DNA of 64,000 nucleotides from Paracoccaceae bacterium (GCA_026419405.1 JANZZL010000113.1:1-64000); one strand, 5' to 3'. Positions 19,530 through 28,964 are shown, counted from the stretch's first letter. Program-made: numbers and translations. Notes: generated by a model not told the origin, from the letters alone.

Positions 19530-20960
19530 TCAGCCGCGCCAGTCGCCGTAGCCGAAGGCCTCGTAGTCGCCGCCATAGACCTCGCGCGCGGCGGCCTCCA
19601 CCTCGGCGTCGTGGATCGCGGCGAGCGGCACCGGCCCGGGGTCGGGCGGCGCGGGCGGCAGCGGCGGCGAGGCGCGCCCGACCTGCCGGGCGGCCTCCGC
19701 CAGCCCCTGCTCCAGCGCCTCGGCGCGCAGCACCAGGTCGGGCACCTGCCGGGCGGCGAAGCCCCGGAGCACCGCCTCCTGGCTCGCCCAGGCGGGATCG
19801 ACGCGGATCGAGGTCAGCCCCGCGAGGTTCCGCCGCAGGAACCGCAGGAAGGCGAGGAACAGCATGCGGTGGGTCTCGGGCGCGTAGTCGCGGCCGGGCC
19901 CGTCCTCGGGGAACTCCAGCCAGTAGTACTTGCGCAGGAGCATCCGAATCTTGCCGTAGCACTCCGGCCCCGGCACCAGGAGGTGCGTGCAGAACACCGT
20001 GTGCGCCCGGGCGAGCGGATGGCGCACCACGGTGAAGCTGCGGTGGCCGGGATGCGCCGCGCGCCACTCCCTGAGGCTGCGCCCGCGGAAGTCGCGCAAG
20101 AGGTCGGGCGGACTGGCGCCGTCGATTGCGGCGAGCCAGGCCTTGACCTGCCCGACCGGCCCGCCCTTCACCGGCAGGTAGAGGAGCGGCGTGCGCGGCG
20201 CGGCAAGGTAGGTGCCGACGGCGGCATTGCGCTCGGGCTCCGCGTCGCGCGGCCGGTCGATCCGCCAGAGGTCGAGCGCCGCGACCGCCGGGGCGATCGC
20301 CTCGGGGTTCGTCACCTTGGCGGCGATGTCCGGCGGGTTCAGCCGCTTCAGCCGCGACGAGGGCGCCGCCAGCCGGCCCTCGACCCCGAGCCAGGCGGCG
20401 AGGCCATTGAGCACCTCGACGTCGGTGAGGTCCTCGTAGCCGATCTCGAAGGCCGCCTGACCGCGGATGCGCAGCCCGTGGCGGACGCGCGCATAGAAGG
20501 CATCGACATCGGCGAGGAACTCCTCGAACTGCTTCGGCCGGAAGGTGATCTTCGCCGGGCGGCGGTCCCGCTCGTCGGTGGCGATCCAGCGGTCGGTCTC
20601 GAGCGCGATGCGGAACGAGACGAAGCTGTCCACCGGGTTGCGGCTCAGCACGATCTTGGCGCAGGCCGGGTCGTCGAGCACGGCGGTGAGGATCCGCGGG
20701 TCGTGGTCGTGGAAGTAGCGGAAGCCCGGCAGCCCGTCGGTCCGCTCTCGCAGCCGCTCGAGCAGCCGGACCGGATCGGCCTCGCGCATCGGAAGGGTGA
20801 TGTCGAACAGTTCCCAGCACTTCTCGCGCCCGATGAAGAGCGGGTTGAACACCTCGCCGTAGGTCGTGACGCCGGGCAGTTCCGCAAGGCTCGCCTCGAG
20901 GAAGTTCGACCCCGTGCGCATCGCGCCGAGGATCACGAACGAGGTGAAGCCCCTGCCCAT
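19530..20960 (-). CDS. Two-domain sulfotransferase (Stf0/NodH-like plus Sulfotransfer_2-like)
   Basis: A 476-residue protein that looks like two sulfotransferase domains in tandem. The N-terminal half has the PAPS 5'-phosphosulfate motif RTGSNFL (15-21) and the 3'-phosphate motif SRNPVDSF (106-113), as in Stf0/NodH carbohydrate sulfotransferases. The C-terminal half has a degenerate 5' motif YLPVKGGPVGQVKAW (261-275), a second 3' motif VVRHPLARAHTVF (311-323) and the YGGDYEAFGYGDW terminus typical of Sulfotransfer_2 enzymes. The acceptor is unknown; the glycosyltransferases 8 bp upstream suggest a surface glycan. Activity of the second domain is doubtful because its Lys/Thr P-loop positions are altered. 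Confidence 0.8.
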   Translation of the reverse strand: MGRGFTSFVILGAMRTGSNFLEASLAELPGVTTYGEVFNPLFIGREKCWELFDITLPMREADPVRLLERLRERTDGLPGFRYFHDHDPRILTAVLDDPACAKIVLSRNPVDSFVSFRIALETDRWIATDERDRRPAKITFRPKQFEEFLADVDAFYARVRHGLRIRGQAAFEIGYEDLTDVEVLNGLAAWLGVEGRLAAPSSRLKRLNPPDIAAKVTNPEAIAPAVAALDLWRIDRPRDAEPERNAAVGTYLAAPRTPLLYLPVKGGPVGQVKAWLAAIDGASPPDLLRDFRGRSLREWRAAHPGHRSFTVVRHPLARAHTVFCTHLLVPGPECYGKIRMLLRKYYWLEFPEDGPGRDYAPETHRMLFLAFLRFLRRNLAGLTSIRVDPAWASQEAVLRGFAARQVPDLVLRAEALEQGLAEAARQVGRASPPLPPAPPDPGPVPLAAIHDAEVEAAAREVYGGDYEAFGYGDWRG

Positions 20961-20968
20961 CCGCCGCC

Positions 20969-22672
20969 TCAGCCCCGCGCCCGGCGGCGCTCGGCCTCGC
21001 GGCCCTGGCGCGGCGGAACCAGGTCGGCGGTGAAGTCGCCGGCGAGATGGGGGTTCATGCCCTCGTTGCGCAGCCGCTGGAGGAAGGCGGCGAAGCCGGT
21101 CAGGTCGCGCATCCGCGGCAGCTCGGCCAGCCGGCGCCCGTCCTGCGGGGCGACCTCGGCCAGGATCGCCTGCAGGGGCTCGACCGGCGCGGCCACGAAG
21201 TCGGCGAGCGGCCAGATCCGCACGCCCGCCCGCACCCAGTGCTCGCGCAGCCGCCGCACCAGCCGCGCCTCGACCGCCTGCAGCCGGGCGGCCTCGGCCC
21301 GGACCTCGGCGAAGTCCCGCCCGGAGTGGTGGAGCGGAACCGCCCAGGCGCCAGTGATCACCGAGAGGCTGGCGTTGCGGTCGCCCAGCATGAAGTCGGC
21401 CACCTCCTGCCGGTCGGCGGGGCCGAACTGGAAGCACTGGCGCTCGCCGCGGGTGTTCCAGATCAGGCTGACGAGGAAGCCCTCCGGGTCGTAGTCGCGC
21501 AGCGCCGCGCTGTCGGACAGGCAGCCGTTGTAGATCCGCTCGCCCCCGGCGAACTCGACCCGCGCCGGCGCGAAGAGATGGCCATGCACCCGCCCGCCGG
21601 CCGCCTTCTCGAGCCAGGTCTCGAACCCCTCGAACAGCTCGGCAAAGCCCTGGAAGACCGAGTAGGGCGCGCAGGTGCGCCCGTTCTCCCAGCCCTGCCG
21701 CGGAAACCGGCTCTGCATCCTGAGGCCCGGCCGGCCGCGGGTGCGCCGTTCGGTGGCCTGGGCGAAGAGCCGGTCGATTCGCCCCGGGTTCGGCTCGGCG
21801 TTCTTCGTCACCTGCGGGTCGTTCGACAGGAAGGCCTCGTAGAGCCGCTCGGCCTTCGGCCAGATCTTGCGCGCCACGAAGCAGTCCGACCGGCGCAGCA
21901 GCTGCAGATGGTCGTCGTAGAAGATGTGCGGCTTGCCCTGGAAGTCGAACCGCGCGAGCGTCAGCGACCGGCTCTCGATCCGGGAGGAATGGCGGCGGGC
22001 CAGGGTCTGGAAGTAGCTCTCGTCGGGGATCCAGACGCGCCGGAAGTAACGGTCGAACTCGCGCCGCCGCGGGTCGGCGAGGATCGCCGAGAGCGTCGCC
22101 CGCGTCAGGCACCACCATTGCGAGCCCAGATGCGGGTTCAGCCCCTCGGGAATGCGGCGGCGGAAGCCGATCCGCCGCTGCAGGCGCACATAGGCGTCGA
22201 ACAGCCGCCGGTGGCTGCGCCACGAGAAGGGGAAGCGCAGGGTGAAGCGCTCGGTGTCGAGCCCGCCGGTGGCCCAGGCGACATCCGCGGTGGTGACGCT
22301 CTCGATGAAGTCGGTGTCGGGGTGGCGCGCGAGGTAGTCGCGCAGCTCCGGCACCGGCCTGAGCGGCAGGCACGAGCCCGAGGCCAGGAAGATGTGGTTC
22401 ACCTCGGGAAACTCGGCCAGCATCGTCTCGGCGGCGGCCTGGGTGGCGGCGACGATCGAGAAGGTGCCCCAGTCGCAGCGGTGCCGGCGGGCGAAGCGCA
22501 GGTTGTCGAGCCCGGCCACCGCGGCGCGGAAGGCGGCCACGTCCTCGGGCCCGACGCGCGCGTCGATGTGGACGACGACCGGACAGCCGCTCTCGCACCA
22601 GTGCCGGGCGACCTGGGCGCCGCGGCCGAGCGAGGCATGCACCAGCATCAGGAAGCCGACGGTTCCGGTCAC
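20969..22672 (-). CDS. Core-2/I-branching-type N-acetylglucosaminyltransferase family protein
   Basis: A 567-residue protein. Residues about 1-300 match the GT14 Core-2/I-branching fold: GFLMLVHASLG, VVVHIDARVG, HIFLASGSCLPLRP, SQWWCLTRATLSAI and WIPDESYFQTL with the catalytic acid region. The C-terminal 250 residues form the extra domain found in related alphaproteobacterial proteins, with no recognised function. Bacterial members are annotated as beta-1,6-GlcNAc transferases, but the donor is unproven here. It starts with GTG and overlaps the upstream GT2 gene by 4 bp, so the two are co-translated. Confidence 0.82.
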   Translation of the reverse strand: MTGTVGFLMLVHASLGRGAQVARHWCESGCPVVVHIDARVGPEDVAAFRAAVAGLDNLRFARRHRCDWGTFSIVAATQAAAETMLAEFPEVNHIFLASGSCLPLRPVPELRDYLARHPDTDFIESVTTADVAWATGGLDTERFTLRFPFSWRSHRRLFDAYVRLQRRIGFRRRIPEGLNPHLGSQWWCLTRATLSAILADPRRREFDRYFRRVWIPDESYFQTLARRHSSRIESRSLTLARFDFQGKPHIFYDDHLQLLRRSDCFVARKIWPKAERLYEAFLSNDPQVTKNAEPNPGRIDRLFAQATERRTRGRPGLRMQSRFPRQGWENGRTCAPYSVFQGFAELFEGFETWLEKAAGGRVHGHLFAPARVEFAGGERIYNGCLSDSAALRDYDPEGFLVSLIWNTRGERQCFQFGPADRQEVADFMLGDRNASLSVITGAWAVPLHHSGRDFAEVRAEAARLQAVEARLVRRLREHWVRAGVRIWPLADFVAAPVEPLQAILAEVAPQDGRRLAELPRMRDLTGFAAFLQRLRNEGMNPHLAGDFTADLVPPRQGREAERRRARG

Positions 22673-23679
22673 GCCCAGTTGCCCTTGGACATCAGCCCGA
22701 GGATCTCGAGCTGCCGCCAGTTGATGTAGCGCTCGCTCCACTTGCACCAGAGGTCGGGCGTCTGGCGCATCGCGGCCAGGTAGGCGCGGTATTCGTGGCT
22801 GGCCGCGTAGTGCTGGCGGCGCTCCAGCTCCTCCTCGGCCTTGGGCCCGAAGGTGTCGATCAGCTTGGCATGCAGCAGGCAGCCCGAGGCCTTCTCGCCG
22901 CCCCATTCGTCGTAGACGAGGTTGAGGCCGCGCGGCAGCAGGCTGTGGGTCGAGCTGACGTAGGCGTAGCCCCTCTGCCAGCGCACCAGCGGGATCTTGT
23001 TGAGCGCCGGCGCCCGGGCGGGATCGTCGGCGAAGAAGGCGCGCGCCCGCGGCCCGCCCTGGATCCAGAGCTCGCCGAGGCGGGGGTTGCGCCGGATCGT
23101 GTAGTTGCCGCTGTCGAACCAGGCGGCGATCTCGAACGGGTCCTGCCCCTCGCGATAGGGCACGGCGTCGATCGGGCCCTTGGGATACATGTCCACCAGC
23201 ATCGCCGGGAACGACCGGATCGAGGAGGCGTCGAGCCAGTCGGTCAGCGCCGGGAGCGGACGGGTGTCGCAGAAGGGGTAGATCAGGAATTCGTCGGCAT
23301 CGACCGTCAGGCACCAGTGCCCCGAGCCGTGCCGCGAGAGAAGCCAGTTCATCCAGTCGGTGCCGAAACGCGCCCGGCGGTAGCTCGCCCCGGTGCCCCA
23401 GAGCGAGACGTCCTCCTGCGCCGCCAGATACTCGGCCGTTCCGTCGGTGGAGCCGTTGTCCACGATCAGGAAGTGCCGGATCCCGAGGTTGCGGTAGTAG
23501 CTCAGGAAGTAGGGCAGCCGCACCTTCTCGTTGCGCACGGTGGCAAACAGCAGGATGTCGCCGGGGCGGATGCGGTCGGTGCGGTCGGCGCGGGGCGAAA
23601 GCTCGCGGCGCTTGCGGAACGCGCGGATGCGCCAGCGCTTCCGCTGGAGCCGCAGCCGGTATGACCTCAGCAAGCCCAC
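22669..23679 (-). CDS. Glycosyltransferase family 2 protein
   Basis: A 336-residue GT-A fold enzyme of the 'Glyco_tranf_2_4'-type subgroup. It shows the nucleotide-binding strand DILLFATVRNEKVRLPYFLSY, DNGSTDGTAEYL, and the metal site CLTVDADEFLIYP, the DxD equivalent. The N-terminal 35 residues are basic. Start is GTG with AGGA upstream. It is the first gene of a minus-strand three-gene unit ending with the sulfotransferase, so it probably acts on the same glycan. Confidence 0.85.
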   Translation of the reverse strand: MGLLRSYRLRLQRKRWRIRAFRKRRELSPRADRTDRIRPGDILLFATVRNEKVRLPYFLSYYRNLGIRHFLIVDNGSTDGTAEYLAAQEDVSLWGTGASYRRARFGTDWMNWLLSRHGSGHWCLTVDADEFLIYPFCDTRPLPALTDWLDASSIRSFPAMLVDMYPKGPIDAVPYREGQDPFEIAAWFDSGNYTIRRNPRLGELWIQGGPRARAFFADDPARAPALNKIPLVRWQRGYAYVSSTHSLLPRGLNLVYDEWGGEKASGCLLHAKLIDTFGPKAEEELERRQHYAASHEYRAYLAAMRQTPDLWCKWSERYINWRQLEILGLMSKGNWA

Positions 23680-23728
23680 ACGTGATCCTGCATCCTACGG
23701 ACAGAGCCGGTGCCCGTGGCCGGCGCTA

Positions 23729-24940
23729 TCACGGCAGGGTTAACGCCGCCCTGAAATGCGCCTCCCACGCGGGCGGCACCAGGGCGGGGCGCAATGCTCC
23801 CGTCCGGCCTGCCCGTGCCCGTTCCTCCGCCAGCCCCTCGATCGCCCTTGCCCAAGAATAGCGGTCGCCCACAGGCAGGTAAACGCCGAACTCCCCGAGC
23901 GTCTCGCGCCAGACGGGCAGCGGGGCGGCCAGCACCGGCACGCCCCGGGCCGCGGCCTCGAGCGGCGGCAGGCCGAAGCCCTCGGCGAGGCTCGGATGCA
24001 GGAGCCCCGCCGCGCCGGCGACCAGCGCGGCGACGGCGGCATCGGAGAGGCCCGCCCGCTCGAGGATGACCGTGCCGCGCAGCGGGTGGCTGTCGAGCCG
24101 GCGGAACAGCGCCTCGCTGCACCATCCCCGGCTTCCCAGGATCAGCAGGCGCGGCAGGCGATCGGCCGGCAGGCGTTCGGCCAGCGCCTCCCAGACGTCG
24201 AGCAGGAAGGCATGGTTCTTGCGCGGCTCGATCGTGCCCAGGGTGACGAAGTAGGGCCCCGGGGGAAGCGGCGTCGCCGGGTCCGGCGCGGCGAGGGTCA
24301 CCCCGATGTGCGCCACCTCGCCCGGCGGCACCCGGCCGAGACGCCGGAAATGCGCCTCGGCGGTGCGCCGCGCCTCCTCCGAGACGTAGATCACGCGGTC
24401 CGCGCCGGCCGACACGGCAGCGAGCTTGCCGGCGAAGGCCGCGCTCGCCTCGGGGCGCGAGAATTCCGGGTGGTCCACCGGGATCGTGTCGTGGATCAGC
24501 ACGGTGCGGAGGGTGCCGGGCACCGCGCCGAGCTCGGCCAGCAGCGCCGCCGAGAGGTTGGCATGCCCCACGTTGTAGTAGGCCACCCCGAGCGGCAGGT
24601 GCGCGCCGAGCCTGCCGGGACGGGCCGCCGCCTCGGCCTCGCGCCTGAGGCTCGCCTCGGCCAGCCGGCGCGGCCAGGGCAGGCGCGGGGCGAGCAGCGC
24701 GGCGAGGTCGGGCGGCCCCCAGGGCAGGCTGCCGGCCAGGCGCTCGCGGAAGGCCCGGCCGGCGGGGCGGTCGAGCACGAGGAACCGCCGCCGCGTCGCC
24801 ACCAGGAAGCGCACCGGTTCGGGGTCGGCGAGGAACCGGTCGAGATAGGCGAGCTCCACCCGGTCGATGCCCGTGAGCGGGCCGCGCCCGACCCGGCTGA
24901 CGAGCCGCGTCAGGTCCAGCAGGCGGTGGCGGGCCGCCAA
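23729..24940 (-). CDS. Glycosyltransferase family 1 protein
   Basis: A 403-residue GT-B fold transferase. The C-terminal donor domain has YFVTLGTIEPRKNHAFLLDVW and the conserved HPSLAEGFGLPPLEAAARGVPVL motif containing the nucleotide-binding EX7E glutamates. The N-terminal half starts LLDLTRLVSRVGRGPLTGIDRVE, a pattern common to rhodobacterial mannosyl/glycosyl transferases. The start codon appears to be TTG, 4 bp after galU, so the exact N-terminus is uncertain. Confidence 0.85.
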   Translation of the reverse strand: MAARHRLLDLTRLVSRVGRGPLTGIDRVELAYLDRFLADPEPVRFLVATRRRFLVLDRPAGRAFRERLAGSLPWGPPDLAALLAPRLPWPRRLAEASLRREAEAAARPGRLGAHLPLGVAYYNVGHANLSAALLAELGAVPGTLRTVLIHDTIPVDHPEFSRPEASAAFAGKLAAVSAGADRVIYVSEEARRTAEAHFRRLGRVPPGEVAHIGVTLAAPDPATPLPPGPYFVTLGTIEPRKNHAFLLDVWEALAERLPADRLPRLLILGSRGWCSEALFRRLDSHPLRGTVILERAGLSDAAVAALVAGAAGLLHPSLAEGFGLPPLEAAARGVPVLAAPLPVWRETLGEFGVYLPVGDRYSWARAIEGLAEERARAGRTGALRPALVPPAWEAHFRAALTLP

Positions 24941-24944
24941 GGGC

Positions 24945-25838
24945 CTACTGGGCGGCGCGGCGCATCGCGACCATCTCGACGAGATAGTCCCAGAACTCCG
25001 GCCCCAGATCCGCGCGCGCGAGGCCGAAGGCCACCGTCGCCTGCAGGAAGCCGGCCTTCGAGCCGCAGTCGTAGCGGCGGCCGCGGAAACGGAAGCCGTA
25101 GACGTTCCCGGTCTCCTCGATCTCGCGCGCGATCGCGTCCGTCAGCTGGATCTCGCCGCCGGCCCCGCCCTTGATCCTGTTGAGATGCCCCATGATCGCC
25201 GGCGTCAGGATGTAGCGGCCGATCACCGCGAGGTTCGACGGCGCCGTGCCGGGCGCGGGCTTCTCGACCATGCCGCGCACGGCCACCAGCGGGTCGCGGT
25301 CCTCGGCGATGTCGAGGATCCCGTAGGCCGAGGTCCGGGCCGGGGGCACCTCCATGGCGGCGACGATGTTGCCGCCGGTCTCCTCGAAGGCCTCGACCAT
25401 CTGCTTCAGGCAGGGCGTCTCGGCGTCGATCACGTCGTCGGGCAGGATCACCGCGAAGGGCTCGTCACCCACGAGCCGCCGCGCGCACCAGACCGCATGG
25501 CCGAGGCCCATCGGCCGGTGCTGGCGGATGTAGGCGATCGCGCCCGATTCCATGTTGGTGGCCTTCAGCGTCTCGAGCAGCTCGGTCTTGCCGGCCCGGC
25601 GCAGCGCCGCCTCGAGTTCGGGCGCGTGGTCGAAGTAGTCCTCGAGCGCCGACTTGCCGCGCGAGGTGACGAAGATGAACTCCCGCACCCCGGCGGCGCG
25701 GGCCTCGTCGATCGCGTACTGGATCAGCGGCCGGTCGACCAGAGTCATGATCTCCTTCGGGATCGACTTGGTCGCCGGCAGGAACCGGGTGCCGAGTCCG
25801 GCAACGGGGAAGATCGCCTTGCTGAGCCTGCGCTTCAT
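24945..25838 (-). CDS. galU: UTP-glucose-1-phosphate uridylyltransferase
   Basis: Makes UDP-glucose from UTP and glucose 1-phosphate, feeding the neighbouring glycosyltransferases and UDP-glucuronate synthesis. The 297-residue protein has the nucleotidyltransferase signature FPVAGLGTRFLPATKSIPKE, the VDRPLIQYAIDEA strand, FAVILPDDVID and GSKAGFLQA. The upstream region (25839-25993) is AT-richer than its surroundings and probably holds the promoter for this minus-strand unit. Confidence 0.96.
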   Translation of the reverse strand: MKRRLSKAIFPVAGLGTRFLPATKSIPKEIMTLVDRPLIQYAIDEARAAGVREFIFVTSRGKSALEDYFDHAPELEAALRRAGKTELLETLKATNMESGAIAYIRQHRPMGLGHAVWCARRLVGDEPFAVILPDDVIDAETPCLKQMVEAFEETGGNIVAAMEVPPARTSAYGILDIAEDRDPLVAVRGMVEKPAPGTAPSNLAVIGRYILTPAIMGHLNRIKGGAGGEIQLTDAIAREIEETGNVYGFRFRGRRYDCGSKAGFLQATVAFGLARADLGPEFWDYLVEMVAMRRAAQ

Positions 25839-25993
25839 CTCTCAACTCGCCTAAACTGTCTTTTCGGGCAATGTGCCGCCTGCCGGGTGGGTTTCTAGCA
25901 CAGCCCCGTTCCGCCGCCCATCCTGCCACCGGAGTGTGGCCGGAATCCTGCCAATCCTCGGCGTTTCGATGAAATCGTCGCCGCAGCTGCCAC

Positions 25994-27238
25994 TCAGCCG
26001 GGCGCGATCGGCTGAAAGTCGCGCACCGCGGCCAGGCGGGCGACTTCCTCGGCGAGGCGTCGGCGGAACCCGGTCGGGCGGATCCGGGGGCCCTCGCGCA
26101 GCGACCGGCCGAACAGCCCGCCCGACTGTTCCCACCAGCCGCCCTCGGTGAAGCGCAGCCGGTGCGGCCGGGCGGTCGGCCCGAAGAGGAAGAGCGTCAC
26201 CGGCTCGCCGCGGGCGGTCCGGGCGGCGGCCTCGGCCCTGAGGTGGCGCGCCTGCCAGGGCCGGCCGGCGAGCACGCGCATCGGCGCGGGGCGCGCCGGA
26301 TAGGGCCGGAACGGCGCCGCGGGTGACGGCAGCGGCGGCAGCGGGCCGGGCGGGCGCCGCGCGCCTTCGGCCAGGCCCGCCTCGAAGGTGGCCATCAGCC
26401 GGGCGATGTCGCCGGGCTCGATGCCGCCCGCGACCATGTGGCGCACGAGCCGCCCACGCTCCTCGGCGCGCTGCCGCGCGACGGCGGGGCCGGCGGCCGC
26501 GGGCGGCGCGTGGCGGGCGAGGAAGGCGGCGAGGCTTGCGCCGATGTCGTGCAGCGACAGCGGCGCCCGGTCGGCCCGGCGCCGCGGGCTCGCCGCGAAA
26601 CCGTGGTGGACCTCGGCCCCCGGCACGAGCGCGACGGCCTGCCCCGCCCGTGCCAGCCGCAGCGAGAGGTCGGCATCGTCGAGATAGAAGCGGAAGGCCG
26701 GGTCGAAGCCGCCGAGCTCGGCCAGCACGCGCCGGCGCACGGCCATGTTCGTGCCCTGGAGCTTCACGGCCCGCTCGCCGGACGGCGGGAAGACGCGCGG
26801 CTCGGGCCCCCAGTCGGGGATCGGCCGCTCGGCGGCATCGGGCGCGACCTCGCGGCCGCGCCACTGGAACGAGAACCCGTTGCGGCCCCGCACGAAGCCG
26901 CCCGCCGCCGCCACCTCGGGGTCGGCGAGCGGCGCGACGAGGCGCGCAAGCCAGCTCGGCTCGGGCACCGCATCGTCGTCGAGGAAGGCCACCACCTCGC
27001 CCGCCGCCAGCGCGATGCCGGCGTTGCGGGCCGCGGCGATCCCCTCGCCGTCCTGCCGGGCGCAGATGAGCGGGGCGTCGAGCCCCGCCGCCGCCAGCGC
27101 GGCAAGCCCCGCCGCGTCGGCCACCACCACCACCTCGAAGCGGGGATGGTCGAGCCAGGCGAGCGACCGGATGCAGCGGCAGAGCAGCCCCGGCCGGTCG
27201 CGGCTGACCACGACCACGCTCGCCGAGGGCAGGCTCAC
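25994..27238 (-). CDS. Glycosyltransferase family 2 protein
   Basis: A 414-residue GT2 enzyme with a complete GT-A domain (about 1-280): ASVVVVSRDRPGLLCRCIRSL, ARNAGIALAAGEVVAFLDDDAVPEPSWL with the DxD metal site, and AAAGGFVRGRNGF. The C-terminal part is less conserved and resembles a nucleotide- or lipid-contacting tail. The GTG start overlaps the kdsB stop by 4 bp (GTGA), suggesting coupling and a role on a Kdo-containing glycan. Acceptor unknown. Confidence 0.83.
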   Translation of the reverse strand: MSLPSASVVVVSRDRPGLLCRCIRSLAWLDHPRFEVVVVADAAGLAALAAAGLDAPLICARQDGEGIAAARNAGIALAAGEVVAFLDDDAVPEPSWLARLVAPLADPEVAAAGGFVRGRNGFSFQWRGREVAPDAAERPIPDWGPEPRVFPPSGERAVKLQGTNMAVRRRVLAELGGFDPAFRFYLDDADLSLRLARAGQAVALVPGAEVHHGFAASPRRRADRAPLSLHDIGASLAAFLARHAPPAAAGPAVARQRAEERGRLVRHMVAGGIEPGDIARLMATFEAGLAEGARRPPGPLPPLPSPAAPFRPYPARPAPMRVLAGRPWQARHLRAEAAARTARGEPVTLFLFGPTARPHRLRFTEGGWWEQSGGLFGRSLREGPRIRPTGFRRRLAEEVARLAAVRDFQPIAPG

Positions 27239-28035
27239 GGCAGGCCCATCTCGGCCATCATCGCCTCGAGCCGCGGCACGTCCTCGGGGTTGTTCAGCTC
27301 CCAGAACTTCCGGCCCCGCGCCTCGACCTCGACGCAGAGCACGCTGCGCCCGCGCTCGAGGAAGCGGAGCTGCTCCAGCCCCTCGAGCCGCTCGAGCACC
27401 CCTTCCTCCCAGCCGGTGTAGGCGGCGAGCGCCTCGGGCCGGTAGGCGTAGACCCCGACATGGTGGAACACCGGCGTCGCCTCGCCCGCGGCATAGTCGC
27501 GGCCGGTGTAGGGGATCACCTCCTTGGAAAAGTAGAGCGCCCGCCCGCCCGCGCCGAACACCGCCGTCGTGCCGCCGACACGGCCTGCCGCGCGGTCGGC
27601 GCGGAACCCCGCGAGTGCCGCGGCGTCGGCGCGCAGGACCGGGGTCGCCACCTCGGCCGCGGGGTCGGCGCGGAGCGCGGCGATTAGCGCCTCGACGAAC
27701 CAGGGCGGGGTGAGCGGCGCATCCCCCTGGAGGTTCACCACGATCTCGTAGCCGCCGCCCAGCGCGGCGAGCGCCTCGGCGCAGCGCTCGGTGCCGTTGC
27801 GGCAGCGCTCCGAGGTCATCACCACCTCGGCGCCGAAGCCCGCGGCGGCGTCGCGGATGCGCGCATCGTCGGTGGCCACGACCACGCGGGCTGCGCCCGG
27901 CACCGCGCGGGCCGCCTCCCAGGTGCGGCGGATCAGCGGCTTCGCCTCGCCACCCGCGCCGCGCAGCGGCACCAGCGGCTTGCCGGGGTAGCGCGTCGAG
28001 GCGTAGCGCGCGGGAATGACGACGAGCACCGCCAA
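27235..28035 (-). CDS. kdsB: 3-deoxy-manno-octulosonate cytidylyltransferase
   Basis: Activates Kdo to CMP-Kdo for lipid A core or capsule linker. The 266-residue protein has VIPARYASTRYPGKPLVPL at the N-terminus, TDDARI, MTSERCRNGTERCAEA, and VNLQGDAPL, the family's nucleotide and metal motifs. The start codon is not ATG: TTG at 28035 or GTG at 28029 both fit. It follows cysQ by 15 bp on the same strand. Confidence 0.94.
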   Translation of the reverse strand: MAVLVVIPARYASTRYPGKPLVPLRGAGGEAKPLIRRTWEAARAVPGAARVVVATDDARIRDAAAGFGAEVVMTSERCRNGTERCAEALAALGGGYEIVVNLQGDAPLTPPWFVEALIAALRADPAAEVATPVLRADAAALAGFRADRAAGRVGGTTAVFGAGGRALYFSKEVIPYTGRDYAAGEATPVFHHVGVYAYRPEALAAYTGWEEGVLERLEGLEQLRFLERGRSVLCVEVEARGRKFWELNNPEDVPRLEAMMAEMGLP

Positions 28036-28050
28036 GGGAAGGCCCCGCCG

Positions 28051-28845
28051 CTAGCCGCCGACCAGCTCCACGCCGGGGGCGTAGGCGATGAAGAACGGGT
28101 TCTCGTGCCCCGGCTTGCCATAGGACAGCGGCCTCAGGTCGTCGAAGCGCACGCAGCGCCCGCCGGCGGCGCGCAGCACCGCGTCGCCTGCGGCCGTGTC
28201 CCATTCCATCGTGCGGCCGAGGCGCGGGTAGAGATCGGCCTCGCCCGAGGCGACGAGGCAGAACTTGAGCGAGGAGCCCGCGCTGCGGAACTCGGCCACC
28301 GGGTAGCGGGCGATGTAGGCATCGGTCGCCGCGTCGCGGTGCGACTTCGAGGCGACGACGCGCAGCGCGCCGGGGTCGGGCCGCGCGACCGAGATCGGCC
28401 GGACCTCGCCCGGCGCGGCGCCGAAGGGGCCGGTCTCCTCCACGGCGCGGCCCGCGGCATCGGTGTAGAAGAGCCGCCCCTTGGCCGGTGCGTAGACCAC
28501 GCCGGCGACCGGCACGCCCCGCTCCACATAGGCGATGTTGACGGTGAAGTCGCCGCGGCGCTGCACGAACTCCCTCGTGCCGTCGAGCGGATCGACGATC
28601 AGGAAGCTCTCGGCCGCGCCGCCGTGGGTCGCCGCCTGCTCCTCGGTGACGAGCGGCACGCCGGGAAAGGCGGCGGCGAGCCCGGCCGCGATCAGCGCGT
28701 CGGCGGCCTCGTCGGCCTCGGTCACGGGGCTTGCGTCGGACTTCGCGCGCACGTCGAAGTCGGGCCGGCCGTAGACCTCCATGATTGCCGCGCCCGCCTC
28801 AAGCGCGAGGCGGCGCATCGTGCCGCTGAGTATGCCGAGATCCAT
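28051..28845 (-). CDS. cysQ: 3'(2'),5'-bisphosphate nucleotidase CysQ
   Basis: A 264-residue magnesium-dependent phosphatase that hydrolyses PAP, the by-product of PAPS-dependent sulfotransferases, to AMP. Inositol-monophosphatase-fold motifs are intact: VTEADEAADALI, VTEEQAATHGG, DPLDGTREFVQRRGDF and EWDTAAGDAVLRAAGG. The ATG at 28845 is preceded by GGAAGG on the coding strand. Location in the same region as a sulfotransferase suggests PAP removal, although CysQ also serves general sulfate assimilation. Confidence 0.92.
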   Translation of the reverse strand: MDLGILSGTMRRLALEAGAAIMEVYGRPDFDVRAKSDASPVTEADEAADALIAAGLAAAFPGVPLVTEEQAATHGGAAESFLIVDPLDGTREFVQRRGDFTVNIAYVERGVPVAGVVYAPAKGRLFYTDAAGRAVEETGPFGAAPGEVRPISVARPDPGALRVVASKSHRDAATDAYIARYPVAEFRSAGSSLKFCLVASGEADLYPRLGRTMEWDTAAGDAVLRAAGGRCVRFDDLRPLSYGKPGHENPFFIAYAPGVELVGG

Positions 28846-28871
28846 CCGCCCGCCTTCCGGGCGACGCTTTG

Positions 28872-28900
28872 TTGTCATGCCCGTGCCGCCTCCTTATGAT
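28872..28900 (+). promoter_or_regulatory. Sigma-70 promoter of the ABC-2 permease gene
   Basis: TTGTCA (28872-28877) and TATGAT (28895-28900), separated by exactly 17 bp, match the housekeeping consensus at five of six positions each. They lie in the divergent cysQ/permease gap. The predicted start point near 28907 would leave a leader of about 58 nt before the ATG at 28965. This is one of the clearest promoters in the window. Confidence 0.7.
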
Positions 28901-28964
28901 CTGGGTGCAAGGGATCGGCAAGGTTTCCCTGCCAGAGAGGCGGGCAGGCGCACAGGACACCGCG

